Shown here: positions 12,281 through 24,459 of the stretch, piece after piece | How positions within the stretch are numbered: position 1 is the stretch's first letter | How the letters are laid out: each line of letters opens with the position of its first letter | Assembly (NCBI RefSeq): GCF_002776525.5 | Contig: NC_045435.1 | Coordinates: 125,219,038 to 125,283,037 of the forward strand | Source: Piliocolobus tephrosceles | Taxonomy: Eukaryota; Chordata; Mammalia; Primates; Cercopithecidae | DNA: 64,000 nucleotides | Direction of reading: 5' to 3' | Program-made: the position numbers and the translations under genes | Notes under the pieces: model-generated | What the model saw: only the letters and a program-made list of their open reading frames with translations | Databases searched by the model: none | What the model was told of the DNA's origin: nothing

Positions 12281-12892
12281 TAGCCGACCTAACATGGTCA
12301 TTACCTTTATATTTCATGGTACCTAGCAAGTTCTAGGGAAATCTTAGAGGAATTGAATTAATAATTCTCCAAATCCCTACTGTATCTGCTAAGTCCAAAT
12401 GAATAAGCTGGAATCTGGGAATACAAATGCAATAAGGATATATCCTTGTTATAATAGCAAATTTAACAAGTAGATGCGCTGAAATACAATGAACTAGTAT
12501 ATAAGGGGTTGAAATAAAGGAAAAGTATTTTAAACTTTTCAATGTATGCATGCATTTAATTTTAGCAAATGTAACACATAACAAAACTTTCTTTTAGGGA
12601 ACTTTCTAGGCTGAAATAATTACTTCCATGAAGTGAAGTTGTATTGCATTATAAAACAATAAGTATTTATTAGATTTTAGACAAAGATAAATTTTCAAAT
12701 GTATCATTTGTACTTTGCCACCATGAAATGAAAAAAGTTGTAAGTGGATGAACTTAATGTGAAAAAACACCATATAATGTTAAAAAATCTATTTATGCCA
12801 GATTTTAGTTTTATTACACAAACATTTTGTTAAGATATCTCAAAATGTAAAGACAGAAATTTATCAGTTATAAAATTAACACTATTTTTTTT
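12281..12892. other. Unique AT-rich stretch
   Basis: Nothing recognised. Confidence 0.55.
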
Positions 12893-13385
12893 GTAGGGAA
12901 GGCAAGACTTTACCTATAATTCCTTAGAGTTATTTGGCTAAGCCTGAGAATTAAACTGACATAAAATAGATCAACAGGAGAAAAGCATACAGATTTACTT
13001 AATCCACATTTTATGGCATGGGAATCTTTATAAGGAAATGAAGACCCAAGTAGGCCGTTAGAGTTAGACACTTACATACTGCATTGGAAAAATAGGAGTA
13101 AATTTGGAAAATGGGACAGGGCAAAGAGGCTTGGGCTAGGGTAATCATGTAAATAGAGAAGTGACTAGGAAGATAAGGGTTAGTCCAACAAGCTTTGTTT
13201 GTACAGATTTCCCTTGACCTCAATTTCTGCTGGTATAGGGAAGGCATCTCTCATATGGGAAATTTGTCTCCTGCTTTTAAGTGATCATCTTGTACCTACT
13301 GTTTTTTAAGTGCTTATAACTCAAAGTAGACAATATGCTAGAGTGGCATATTGTGTGGAAGCATGTTCCAAACTCCTTGAATACT
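12893..13385. mobile_element. Unnamed old LTR-like repeat, copy 2
   Basis: It shares 'aaactgacataaaatagatcaacaggag', then 'aaaagcatacagatttacttaa', with the block at 4030-4745. It continues 'ggaatctttataaggaaatgaagacccaag'. This looks like a second, better-preserved member of the same repeat family, probably an ERVL-class LTR. Confidence 0.5.
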
Positions 13386-14389
13386 TTTCTGAGAGACCCT
13401 CTTCAAATTATAATGAATATGTTAGTACCAGAGACGTGAAAGAGCAAATATTTAGATTTCAATACAAGTAGCCAAAATCAAGACATCTGATAAAGTTGAT
13501 AAATATCTTTGCAATTATAAATGTTTTTTGATTGATTTGCTAGTTTGAATCAAATATATATGTATTCATCAAGCATTAGTTCAATTATATTTATTGAGCG
13601 ATGACATCTTCATCTTATTAAAGCAATTTAAAAATTCTGAGAAATAAAACATAAGATTTTTTATAATCTGGAAAAATCGTTAATTATATAATATTAAAAA
13701 TTGGTTTATAAAAACTAAAGAATCAGTATCCATAAATTCATTTGTTTAATGATTAGAAAAGACATTTCTGTTTCTGGTTATTAATTGTTCCACATAATAT
13801 TTTTAGACTCAGACTCAATTTTAATTAATAATGTTTGGTTTTTAAGTATAAGGTTCAGCCTTATACTTAATCTGCTATTTTATTTTAAAATAAAATCCAC
13901 TATATTTTTTCTATATTTTTTTCCTGATAGCTAAACAAACAGTATATGGTAAGAGAAAATCCAGAAATTTTGGGAAAACAAGATTAATTTCCTGACCTTA
14001 CCCAAAGGAAAATATTTTAATAAGTAATTTTGTGTAATGAAATACTTTCCGAACTATGCTAAGTGATATCTAATCTGCAGATGAAGAAAAAGTGTGGAGC
14101 ACCAAAAGTTATTAGAAATCTTACACTGTTGTTTATTTCCAAATAATGTCTTTAACTCCTCTTTTTATACTTTAGAGATGACTTTACACATCATGCTAGT
14201 ACAGACTCAATGAGACACCAGTGAAATATATTATTATTTGGGGGTACAATTCAATCAAGCCATTGGGAATTCCATGAATACGGAAAACCAGATGAAATGT
14301 AATTCTTGCCAACTAGTAAGTATTATTCACTTTAAATATGGCCTATGGGAAGCAAATATTGAAATCAGAGTTACTTCAAGAGGTTTATT
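13386..14389. other. Unique AT-rich stretch with two palindromes
   Basis: A 12-bp-arm hairpin ('ttaagtataagg', 5-base loop, 'ccttatacttaa') lies at 13842-13870. A perfect 20-bp palindrome ('attttattttaaaataaaat') lies at 13877-13896. No gene is seen. Confidence 0.7.
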
Positions 14390-14651
14390 GTAAAGTAGAA
14401 CCTACAGAAGGAGAGGAAGAACACAGAATCAGTGAAGGGGAGCAGCCCCACTATAATACAGACCTGATGATGCCTCTGCCAGCCCAAGGGGGTTCCACGA
14501 AGTGAAGACTACACATCAAAAGAAGTCTCTGCTGGGCAGAAATTCCAAGGCCCTTGAACTACCACCTTGCAAATTACTGATTTGGGGTTATTTCATGAGC
14601 AGTGGACTATGGATCAAAAATTGAGGTACACTGAGACAAAACTATCAACTG
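14390..14651. other. Unassigned, slightly GC-richer block
   Basis: It differs in composition from its flanks ('gaggggagcagccccactata', 'ctctgccagcccaagggggtt'). It may be an old LTR or DNA-transposon fragment, but I recognise no consensus. Confidence 0.3.
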
Positions 14652-14716
14652 GGCTAGGTGTGGTGGTTCATACTTGTAATTCTATCACTTCGGGAGGTCA
14701 AGGCAAGAGAATCTTG
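14652..14716 (+). mobile_element. Alu left-monomer fragment
   Basis: 'ggctaggtgtggtggttcatacttgtaattctatcacttcgggaggtcaaggcaagaga' is a diverged Alu or FLAM 5' end. It breaks directly into L1 sequence, which suggests a deletion junction. Confidence 0.8.
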
Positions 14717-14910
14717 GTTAAATCATCTCGGTTAAATGTATTCCTAAGTATGTTATTTTTTGGAGATGGATAGTATTCTAAATAATATATATATATATTT
14801 AATAATTTGTTGTTAGTGTATAGGAGCACTATTGCTTTTTGTATGTTGATTTTGTATCCTCCAACTTTACAGATTTTTTTGTTGTTGGTCTAGTTTTTTA
14901 ATAGTTTATC

Positions 14911-15240
14911 TTTTTTTTTTTTTTTTCATGGATGACAAGACATTTTTAATAGCTCAGTAGAACTTTAAAAAATGTTTAACACTTATGAGGCCTCCTAATT
15001 AATTATTTTTGTTGTAACAACTTTTGGCTCCAATTATCAAAACAAAGAAATGTATTGACTTGTCAATAAACCCCAGGAAGGGCATAAGGATTGCTAAACT
15101 CTAGGAATAATTACAATTTCAAAAGGACTATCTCCAGCTTTTAAACTCTGTCCTCTGCTGCTAGGCCATCCTTTCTCTTTTTCAAAACATCTACACATGG
15201 GCGTGAGGTGGAGAACAAGGCCACTAATTACAATTATGCT
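14911..15240 (-). pseudogene. Retroposed mRNA 3'-end-like piece with A tail
   Basis: On the minus strand this block ends in A(16) (seen as T at 14911-14926), preceded by the variant polyadenylation signal ATTAAA (complement at 14945-14950), 18 bases upstream of the tail. The block does not read as L1 or Alu and sits inside an L1. That is the layout of a 5'-truncated processed pseudogene made of 3'-UTR. The parent gene is not recognised, the right boundary is uncertain, and no target-site duplication was found. Confidence 0.45.
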
Positions 15241-17111
15241 CAGGTCTCACAAAGTAAATCAACAGAAAGACACTGTCTTTTATTAAGGCCGAGTTTAAAA
15301 ATGTGAGACAAAGACTCTGATTCTTGATCATAAAGGATATTAGTCTGCAAGTTACATTTCTGGAAATATATTTTTCTAGTTTTGATATCAGCTTAACTTC
15401 TAGCTTCATAAAATAAGTTGGGAAATGTTTTCCTCTTCTGGAAGACATTGTGTAACATAGACATTATTTCTTCATTAAATGTTTGGGAGCATTAGATGTT
15501 AAATCATTTGTGGTATTTTTTCTTAATGGATGTTTTTCACCTACGAATGTCAGTACTTTTATAAATATAGAGCTATACAAATTATCTCTTTCTCTTTGAG
15601 GGAATTTTTATAGTTTATGCCTTTCAAAAATTGTTTTTCAAACTAATGTGTTTAATTTATAAGCTTAACATTTTGTAGAATTCCTTATTACTCGTATCTG
15701 TAGCAAATGTTCTGTTATCCCCAGTTCACTCCTGCTATTGGTAATTTGTATCTTTGTTTGACACAAATTTTATTAGAATGACTAGAATGTTATCCATTTT
15801 ATTAAACTTTTGAAAAACCTAGCTTTTGAATTCATTGATTTTCCTAAGATAGAAGAGGAAAACCTTGAATTATTTCTTCTCTTGTAATATAAGAATTTAA
15901 TGATATAAATTTCCCTGCAGGCATCTCCTTAGCGAATTCCCACAAATTTTGATATATTGTATATTAAATATTCTTTTTGTTCAAAATAATTTCACATTTT
16001 TCCTGACACTTCCTACTTGGCCTATGAGTTATCTAGAAATAAGTTTCTTCATCTTCAAATATTTGATGATTTTTCAGACATCTATCTATCATTAGTTTTT
16101 AAACATCATTTAAGTCAGATGATGTATTTGTATGATTTGCATTATTTTAAATTAATCATGATTTGTTTTATGACATAGTATATGATCTATCTTGGTGGTT
16201 GAAAAAAATGTGCCTTCTGATATAGTGTTGAATAATTTCTAAATTTCAGGTCAAAATTTTTCATAGTATTGTTTAAATATTTTATATCCTTCTTTGTATT
16301 TTATAGCCTTGTTCTAACAGTTGCTGAGATAGGAGTGTTGATGTCTCCATGTATAATTATATACCTGTTTATTTCTATTGTTATTTCTATTAATTTTTAT
16401 TATATGTATTTTTAAATTAGTTTGTTATATTACCACATATTTATGATTACATTGGCTTCTTGGAGGGTTGATCTTCTATCATTACACAATGACACTATTT
16501 ATATCTGATAATTTTCTTTGTTCTAAAGTTTACTTTGTCTGATACTAATACAGCCTCTGCATGTTTACTATAATGAACATTCTCTTGCTATATAATTCTC
16601 CATCTCTTTACCATTAACTTATCTAAGACTCTAGATTTTAAATACATTTCTTACACACATGTATAGTTTAGTTTTATTTTAAAACTACTTTTTAGTTAGT
16701 GTGTTTGGGTGAGTAATATTTAATAAAATTATTGGTAAGATTGACTTTAGGTTGATCATTTTATGATTTGTTTTCTGCTTGTTCCCTGTAATAGTTTTTC
16801 CATTTTCTCTTTTTTTTTAACTTATTTGAATAGTTTAAGCAATCCATTTAAATTTAACTACTGTGATTTTACCTATATCTCCTTGTATTATGTCTGTTGT
16901 AGTGACTCTTTAGACTACAAGATGCTTACCTAGCATACCACTGTCTATACACAATTAACATTTTACCATTTTGGGTAAAATGTTTAGTTTTTTTAATCAT
17001 ACAAGTCCCTTTACTCCTCTGCTTTGGCAGAGGTAGTCAATTATTGTATCCATATATATTAATATGGGAACATGTAGTATTACACATTTTGTTTTTTAAA
17101 AAATGATATTC

Positions 17112-17114
17112 TAT

Positions 17115-17149
<35 letters not shown>

Positions 17150-17152
17150 TTT
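17112..17152. repeat. (ATTT)n microsatellite
   Basis: About ten uninterrupted ATTT units, derived from the Alu tail. Confidence 0.95.
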
Positions 17153-17470
17153 GAGATAGAGTCTTACTCTGTTGCCCAGACTGGAGTGCAGTGGTGCTCT
17201 GTTGGCTCACTGCACCCTCCACCTCCTGGGTTTAAGCAATTCTCAGACCTTAGCCGCCCAAGTAGTTAGGATTACAGATATGTGCCTCCATGTCTGGGTA
17301 ATTTTTTTTGTTTTGTTTTGTTTTGTTTTGTTTTCACATTTTTAGTAGAGATGGAGGGTGGTTCCCTATCATGTTGGCCAGACTGGTCTTGAACTCCTGA
17401 CCTCAGGTGATCTGCTTACCTCGGCCTCCCAAAGTGCTGGGATTACAGGTGTGAGTCACTGTGACTGGCC
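17112..17470 (-). mobile_element. Alu with (ATTT)n tail, minus strand
   Basis: The tail has become an (ATTT)n microsatellite (17112-17152). The body reads 'gagatagagtcttactctgttgcccagactggagtgcagtgg' through to 'attacaggtgtgagtcactgtgactggcc'. The middle A-rich linker is a (TTTTG)n run at about 17302-17334. It interrupts the L1. Confidence 0.95.
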
Positions 17471-18400
17471 TATTTTTAAAATTTAAGGGAAAAAATAATT
17501 TGTCATAGTTTCCTGGATAGTAACATTCTGATGTTCTTTCTGCACTTGCAAAGTTCCACATTTCTTTTGGTATAAAGGAAATATTCCTTCATGTTTCTTC
17601 TGCCTGGAGAACTCCTCTAATCTTTCTTGAAACATAACTATACAACCTCTATTATTTTATTTTTCTTTATAGTGTCTTTGTTTTGCTCTTATTCATCAAA
17701 AATATTTCTGTGGCATGTGACATTCTGGATTGACACTTCTTTTTGTTCAGTACTTTAAAATGTTGTTTCACTATGGGAATACAAATTTCGGTAAGAAATA
17801 TTCAGTCATTTGAATTGTTATTCTAATGTATGTAATGTGTCCCTTTTTTTCCTCTTTTTTTTTTTTTTTTTTTTTTTTTACTTGTAAGATTTTTTTACTT
17901 TGACTTGTAGCATGCATATAACATATCTGAAAGTGGTTTTCTTTGAGTACTGTTTCATGTTCATTAATCTTAAATCTGTAAATTTATGTCTTTTACCTTG
18001 GGAAGTTGTTCACCATTATTTTTTAAACTTTTTTTTCTATTCCAATCTCTGTCTTCACTCTTTCTGAAACTCCAATGACAAAAGCAATATGTATTTTGAT
18101 ATGCTCTCAGAGGACATTTAGACTCTGTTCATTTTTATTCTTTTATTCCTTTCTTTTTTTCTCCTTGTTCTTCAGCTTAGGTTAGATGTATTGACATACC
18201 ATGAAGTTCACTGATTCTTTTATGTTATTGACATTCTGCTATGAAGCTCTTTCTGTGTAAATTTTTATTTAAGATACTGTGTTTTCCTGTTATAAAGCTT
18301 CCATTTGTATGTCTATTTCTATTTCTCTGAAGAAATGTATATTTTCCTTCATTTCAAAAATTTTTACTCTTACTTTACAGAACATGGTTAAAGCTACTTT

Positions 18401-18699
18401 AAAGTTTATTTCTGGGGGCGGGGCGCGGTGGCTCAAGCCTGTAATCCCAGCACTTTGGGAGGCCAAGACGGGTGGATCACGAGGTCAGGAGATCGAGACC
18501 ATCCTGGCTAACACGGTGAAACCCCATCTCTACTAAAAAATACAAGAAACTAGCCGGGCGACGTGGCGGGCGCTGGTGGTCCCAGCTACTGGGAAGGCTG
18601 AGGCAGGAGAATGGCGTGAACCTGGGAGGCGGAGCTTGCACAGTGAGCTGAGATCCTGCCACTGCACTCCAGCCTGGGCGACAGAGCGAGACTCTGTCT

Positions 18700-18734
<35 letters not shown>

Positions 18735-18741
18735 ATTTCTG
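18401..18741 (+). mobile_element. Full-length AluY with perfect target duplication
   Basis: The body runs 18415 to about 18700 with an A tail of about 30. The AluY words 'gaatggcgtgaacctgggaggcggagcttgca' are present. The duplication 'aaagtttatttctg' is identical at 18401-18414 and 18728-18741. This is the youngest-looking insertion in the window. It sits in the L1. Confidence 0.97.
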
Positions 18742-18830
18742 ATGATTCCGATACCTGGTATCATGAACCTGGTTCATCTTAGAGTTGGCAATTGTTCAGT
18801 TGGAGAGAGGTTCAGAAGAGGCATTTTTAG

Positions 18831-20460
18831 TAAGCATCTTAGTAATTCTGACACAAGTGATTTATAATATCTGAAGAAATAGATAACAGAAAATATGTTG
18901 GGAGACTCAACTTACTGCTTCATTGAAATACTTCATGGTTAAGAAAAAGAGATTAATAAGGACATCTTCCCCCAAAGAGAAGAGAATTATCCCATCTTAT
19001 GTCCTTCATGACGGGAAATAATTACCATGATCATTTTCATACAATTATGTTTGAAATTCTAATGCTTTACTGTAGAACACATGTGTATGTACACATGCAC
19101 ACACACACACACGAAGAAGAGTAATTCAAGAGGTGTCAACCTGCTTTGTTTCATAAAATATCTCTGATACTAAGATAGTCTAATATAAAATAATGCCAAT
19201 AAAAATGAAGAAAACGTTCTGCATAACTAGATTTGTGTGCATAAAGGACTAGTTTTAATCTAGTAGGTACCTTCTGTGGAAAACTATAAATACAATTGGT
19301 AATGAAGAAATAAATGCTAACAGATCCACCAGAATTCTAAAATTATAAGTAATTATATCAGTTTGTTGTTTTGGAAACAAAAATATCATTTTGAGCTGCT
19401 CACCTCGGTAATTATAAAACTTTCATTAAAAATCTTAAATAATGTAGAAAATGTGCAGATAAATTACCTGATAATTCTATCCTATACAATTCTAACATAT
19501 AAAAACATATCAATTCTATTCATTTCTGTGAAAATATGCAAGTTAATTCCCTATCGTTCATTTATAAACAACAATACAATTTTAATCACCTTTACTTTTT
19601 TTTTACTGCTCATTTGTTATGGCATACCTTTATTTTCTACTTTAGTTTTTTAGAGGCATAGCTATGCATCAGTGTAACTGAGAATTCATGGTATATCTCT
19701 GCCTGAACACCTTTTCTCACCAGACATTATCTGTGTTCCTAAAGCTCCTAATCTAGGATGAATTATTCTACCACAAAGTCTGCTAATTCCCCCAAGCAAA
19801 AATATTATAGAATAACAGCATTTTGTCATAACTAAAATCATCATTCAGTTTAGTCAGGTAGCAAATATATATTTCATATCTACTTTATGAGAGCATTGTG
19901 TTAAACTCCAAGAAGCTAGTGGTGAAGAAAACAAGTAACTACATTTTTAACACCTTAGTTTCTTCCATATTATTCAGCATATACCACTTACACACAAGAT
20001 ACTGTGCTGTGTATATATGTATGCATATATACATAGACTTCAATTTATATATTTTTATTTGAAAAAATTGATAAAGCTTAATCTTTTGGATAAGTTATGC
20101 AGTATTTTAATTTAATTTCTACAATAATTCTCTGTGAATTTATGGTTATTATTTTATTTAGCTTCTCATAAATATGCAAATGCAATTAATATCTATGCTT
20201 TCATATGTAAAACATAAATTAGAACATATATTATTGCACTTTGTCGATTGTTCAGATATTTGAATATTTGTTTCTTTTAAACTATATGGTTACTAAAACA
20301 TGGATTATTATTTTTGAACAAAGATATCAATTAAATACTCTGTCATTTTATGTAAGACTGAAAAACACTTGCTATGAGCTAGCCAATCCATAAAAGCAGA
20401 ATATAAATGTGTTTTTAGATATGATTAAAACATTACAAAATAAAGGAAGTTAAATACAGG
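18831..20460. other. Unique AT-rich stretch with short CA run
   Basis: A (CA) run lies at about 19096-19112. No gene or transposon is recognised. Confidence 0.55.
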
Positions 20461-21880
20461 CAGAAACCATGCAGACAAGAATAAAGGAAGAAGCAAAAAG
20501 AGTGGCAAGAAGGCTGAAAGGAGTGAAGCTTATGACAATTGTCTGCCTAACTACCCTAATAGAAAGTGAGAGGCTCACCCTGATGGGAAAGCTCATGTAT
20601 GCTTTAACCCCAGAGCATGGAACTGAGGTTACAATGTCTTTTTGCAGAAGTCATGCTAAACTGGTTTCAGAGATGCAGAGGAGACAAAGCTACACACAAA
20701 ATTTATGCAGAGTCACAATCTTTGCAGGACGCAATTTTCTCTGTGACTACAAAGAAGAAGGAATTTGAAGATGAAAAACCTAGAAGACTAATGCTCCTAC
20801 CCTATCTCACAACTCCCTACAAATAGGCCAAAATTGCAACTACTTAATTCAGTACAAATATAAATAAACTGGCCCAGAAGGTATTTTTTTAATGCAATAA
20901 AAAAATGTAGAAAAAATGCAGTAAACTTACTCAACAGAGACATTTTTCCATAAAGTTTCCATTGGAATAAAGTTACGGTCAGCATTTTGCCATGAAGAAG
21001 GAAAACACAATTATAATAAAGTGACAACCTCAGTGAAAGGAAATTGCAAAGCAAAAGAAATCAAGTATTCAAGGGCAAAACAACAAAACGAGGATTTGAA
21101 AAAATGAACGGAGGCTTTACCTACTGGCCAAAGCATTATGAAGAATTCCTTATAGCTTTTCTTGAAGAGCACCTTCCTAGAGGCCTTATGAAGGCATCTG
21201 ATCCCTGAACTACTTGCCCTGAAGTTAGAGAGAAAAATTGATCTGTAGGTTTCTGTATCCCATTAGCCAAAGTTTGCCCCGTAGGGCTTCAACTCCTTTC
21301 AGCATCTGAATCGCATCATGAAGCAATCCTAACAGCTGCTATGGAAGTCAGCGCCCAAAATAACAATGATGGTACCCCTGGCCTGTAGAGATTAGTGAAC
21401 TCTCTATTTGCCCACATCATCTGCAGGCTTATGGGCCTGCCTGGTTGCATGGGTAACAAGCACTCCCTGCTGTTCTCATGTCTCAGCGGCATCTGTGAAA
21501 CCCAAAAACTCAAGGTGAGAGGCAAATAAAACAGGCACAAGCTACATATCTTTAGGGATTTTTCTGGGTATTTTTCTCTCATATGACTGAGAGGGCCTAA
21601 GAACAACCACCGTAGCAATACTCTTGGGCTTTACAGGCCGAACAACAACCTAGCTTTATATATATTTAAAGTTATTGCTAGGGGTATTGTAGCCTGAAAG
21701 CAAGCAAGTTAACAAATCCAGAAAGGTACATAAACCGAGTCCAGGGCAATGTAACAGAACAGGATGCAGGTATAGTATGGAATGGAAATGTAAACACAAT
21801 ATAACTAGAAACAAATTTGAATGCAAGGGAGAAAGAATGTGGCAAGCAGGATATGTTTACTGATAGCCTCACTTATGATA
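20461..21880. other. Unassigned block, richer in GC than its flanks
   Basis: Composition changes at about 20460-20830 and 21160-21660 (for example 'ggcctgcctggttgcatggg', 'ctcagcggcatctgtgaaac'). Overlapping ORFs of 99 and 69 codons (plus, 20469-20826) and 100 codons (minus, 21316-21618) occur but match no family I know. It may be an old ERV or LTR remnant or simply unique sequence. Confidence 0.3.
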
Positions 21881-22257
21881 AAAGGCAAGGAATGTCTCTT
21901 ACAGCTGTCCAACTGAGTAATGATGTAAGCATATTTCACAGCATAAATTTAAATGCTAAGAAAGATCATATCATATTCTAAATTTGAATCCTACTGGAGA
22001 GAGATGAGGAGAGGAAATAATTATTTATAGTATGTCAATAAATAAAAATGAATGAAACTTACTTACTTAAAATGAATGTAAAGATATGATCAAGATCAAA
22101 AGAATATTAAGTAACACTAACAGGAAAAAAAAAATTCAGGTTTTCTGATTCTTGTCAAGATTGAAATATTGTCCAGCATAGTGCTATTCCAAAATGCATG
22201 AAAAGCAGATGGTAGTGCTTGGAAAACTTTAAGCTTAAATAACAGGATGCATAAACA

Positions 22258-22321
22258 TGTGCACACACCAACACATATGTGCAAACTCACACACACATAT
22301 GTGCACACACACATACACCAC
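22258..22321. repeat. Degenerate CA/CATA repeat
   Basis: Imperfect alternation of 'acacac' and 'catatgtgc' units. The related purine-pyrimidine pattern suggests slippage of an old (CA)n. Confidence 0.85.
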
Positions 22322-22692
22322 AAAATGAGTCAATACTCATCACAAGATATCATGCACATAATTTTTGTTATTTTTAATATGCTCTACATCCAGAGAAAGT
22401 AAAAAGCCTGTCTCCCATTTTTGCTTTGTTTTGTTTTCATTTTAGCTTTTGACATTTTAAAATAAAATTTTCTTCAAATGCTTACCCGAGTTATGGCAAA
22501 TGATTGCCTTACACATGTAAAAAATTTAAGGAGAACTCTTCTGTCACAGATGGGGTCATGTATTGGGTAAATAGCATCCTACATAGACCAGAGTATATTG
22601 CATTACTTAAGACATCAGAATTTACAAAATTGCTGTTGATGTTATGCCTAATATCCTTCTTATTCAGACAAGTGAACTGGATCAAAAAATAG

Positions 22693-22709
22693 TTTTTTTT
22701 TTTTTTTTT
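22693..22709. repeat. T(17) tract
   Basis: Homopolymer run with no attached SINE recognised. Confidence 0.9.
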
Positions 22710-22877
22710 CTGAATTGCAAAATGCATTTTGAAGCATAACTCTGGAATATGAAACAAACCTGCTAAAAACATGCAATTTGATTTTTCACTCTTATTTCTA
22801 AACTTTTGACAATTTATTATTTTTACTTTGTGTTATAGTCAAAATTAGAAATCTTACAGTCACTTTTTATTTCTTTC

Positions 22878-22903
22878 TTTTTTTTTTTTTTTTTTTTTTT
22901 TTT
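22878..22903. repeat. T(26) tract
   Basis: Homopolymer run with no SINE recognised beside it. Confidence 0.9.
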
Positions 22904-23039
22904 AACTGTAAAGCATGTCTGGTCACTATTCTTTAGCTTGAACTATTTTTTGAATGTTTTTAGGCTGAAATACTGAAATACTGAACAAGGAAGCAGTGAA
23001 CACAACAAAAGTAATCATCTACATATATACTGAAGAGTT

Positions 23040-24420
23040 AAAAGCCTGAAAAATCAAGTGACAAGTCTTCTTTATTTTTCACTATTTACTCGGTCCCAGC
23101 AAAGATGAGCCTGACAGACATTCTGCATCTGAGAAGTGTCAGCGGGTTGTCAAGCCAAATCCCGGCTTGAAGTTTTGTGACAATTTGCAATACAGGCTTG
23201 TTCTAAGGGTCACAGAGGCTGAGCTTAGCTTTTCATTTGATGCCAGGCTATATCAATAAATTTTAGAATAGTGCACTGCACCCAGAAAACTTTTTAAGCT
23301 GTGGTGCAACAGAAACTACTTGCCTAAATCGGAAGAATGGTGGCATCAACAGAAACCATTTTAAGTGTGGCATAGCTAGACCTCAAGGTTGAGAAACAGC
23401 TAGTCTATTAGGGCTGGGATTTTTTAATCTGAAAAAGCAGAATTCCAGTGCATATTTATCTTCTGGCCATAGATTGATTGTCAGAACCAGATAAACAATG
23501 TTTGGTGGGCTGATGGGTCCACGGAAAAAAATGAACAAAGTGTGATGAAGCAGTGAGTAACCTACTGGTCTGTAGTTCAGATAATGCGGTTTCAGTGACA
23601 GTCTGAAATTAGTGTGCCTTTCCAAAGGTCTGGGCAGTGAATCCAAAATCGGCCGTTCCTGCCACTTGGCTGATATCTGAAATAATTTAGGGTAGGGAAG
23701 GGGCAGAGAGTGTTTCAAAAAGACACTGCCTAAAAGAGTTAAGAGAAAAGTAGCTCCTATCCGTTGTCATAGAGCAGCCATCTTCCAAAGATCACAGATG
23801 TCAACAGGCTTTGCAGTAGAGTTTGTTGATGCTGAATGTCTTGTTAGGGGATGTTGTACAGAGACATACAGCTTTCAAATGGCTATGCTTATGTAATCTC
23901 TCAGACATGCAGCACGATTTGTTCATTTGCTTTTTAAATCTGACAGCAGAAGACGAGTAAGGCAGAAATCATTCATTAATGCCTCCAGAGTGAGAAGTTC
24001 AAGCCTTGCGTTGATCCTTTGTGGCAATTTAGCTTACTCTTAGTTTTATACTTTTCATGGGTTCGTTGATTGTGCAAGCTGGAGCATGTTTATGAATGAA
24101 AGATAAGCACTTGCAGACCCAGAGTACAGGCATTCTGGTTGAAGAGCATGGAGCAGGCCAGATTGCCTTTATAGGGTAATCATTTTCTCCCTTTGAGATT
24201 CAGAGTTATTTACAATTCCAGTTGTTGAATACTGTCACAACCTCTGGTTATATGAATTGCTTTAGCCCTGTACCATGTGTGTACTGATACTTGATAATGT
24301 AATTGTTCCTGTGCTGGCTGTATACCTTAAACACATGTACTCAGTACCAAATGTAAATAATATTTGCCATTTGAAGAAAAGAAGTAGAAACCAACATTAG
24401 AACTCCATGAAATTAACATG
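23040..24420. other. Repeat-free block, candidate conserved noncoding element
   Basis: About 1.4 kb has no recognisable transposon, and its composition is more even than the AT-rich flanks. It has short inverted motifs ('caagcc' / 'ggcttg' at about 23151-23169) and homeodomain-like ATTA cores ('cattcattaatgcc' near 23969). No ORF stands out apart from a 111-codon minus frame at 23383-23718 with no known domain. The conservation idea is inference from texture only. Confidence 0.35.
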
Positions 24421-24459
24421 AATTAGAGTTGACCCTGCAAAGCTGTAATGGGCTTACAT

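Larger units (their letters stand above)
14717..18830 (-). mobile_element. Old L1, minus strand, with three inserts
   Basis: ORF2 phrases read antisense: 'ttaaatgtattcctaagtatgttatt', 'tgttgattttgtatcctccaacttta', 'cttcataaaataagttgggaa', 'ttctttaaatgtttggga', 'gttgatgtctcca'. Further right, the 5' region appears ('tgaaactccaatgaca', 'gttcactgattctttta'). The 3' end of the L1 is missing at the left. Inserts are a retroposed 3'-end-like piece (14911-15240), an Alu (17112-17470) and an Alu (18415-18730). About 600 bases of expected ORF2 are absent around the first insert. All frames are broken, so no protein is encoded. Confidence 0.85.
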
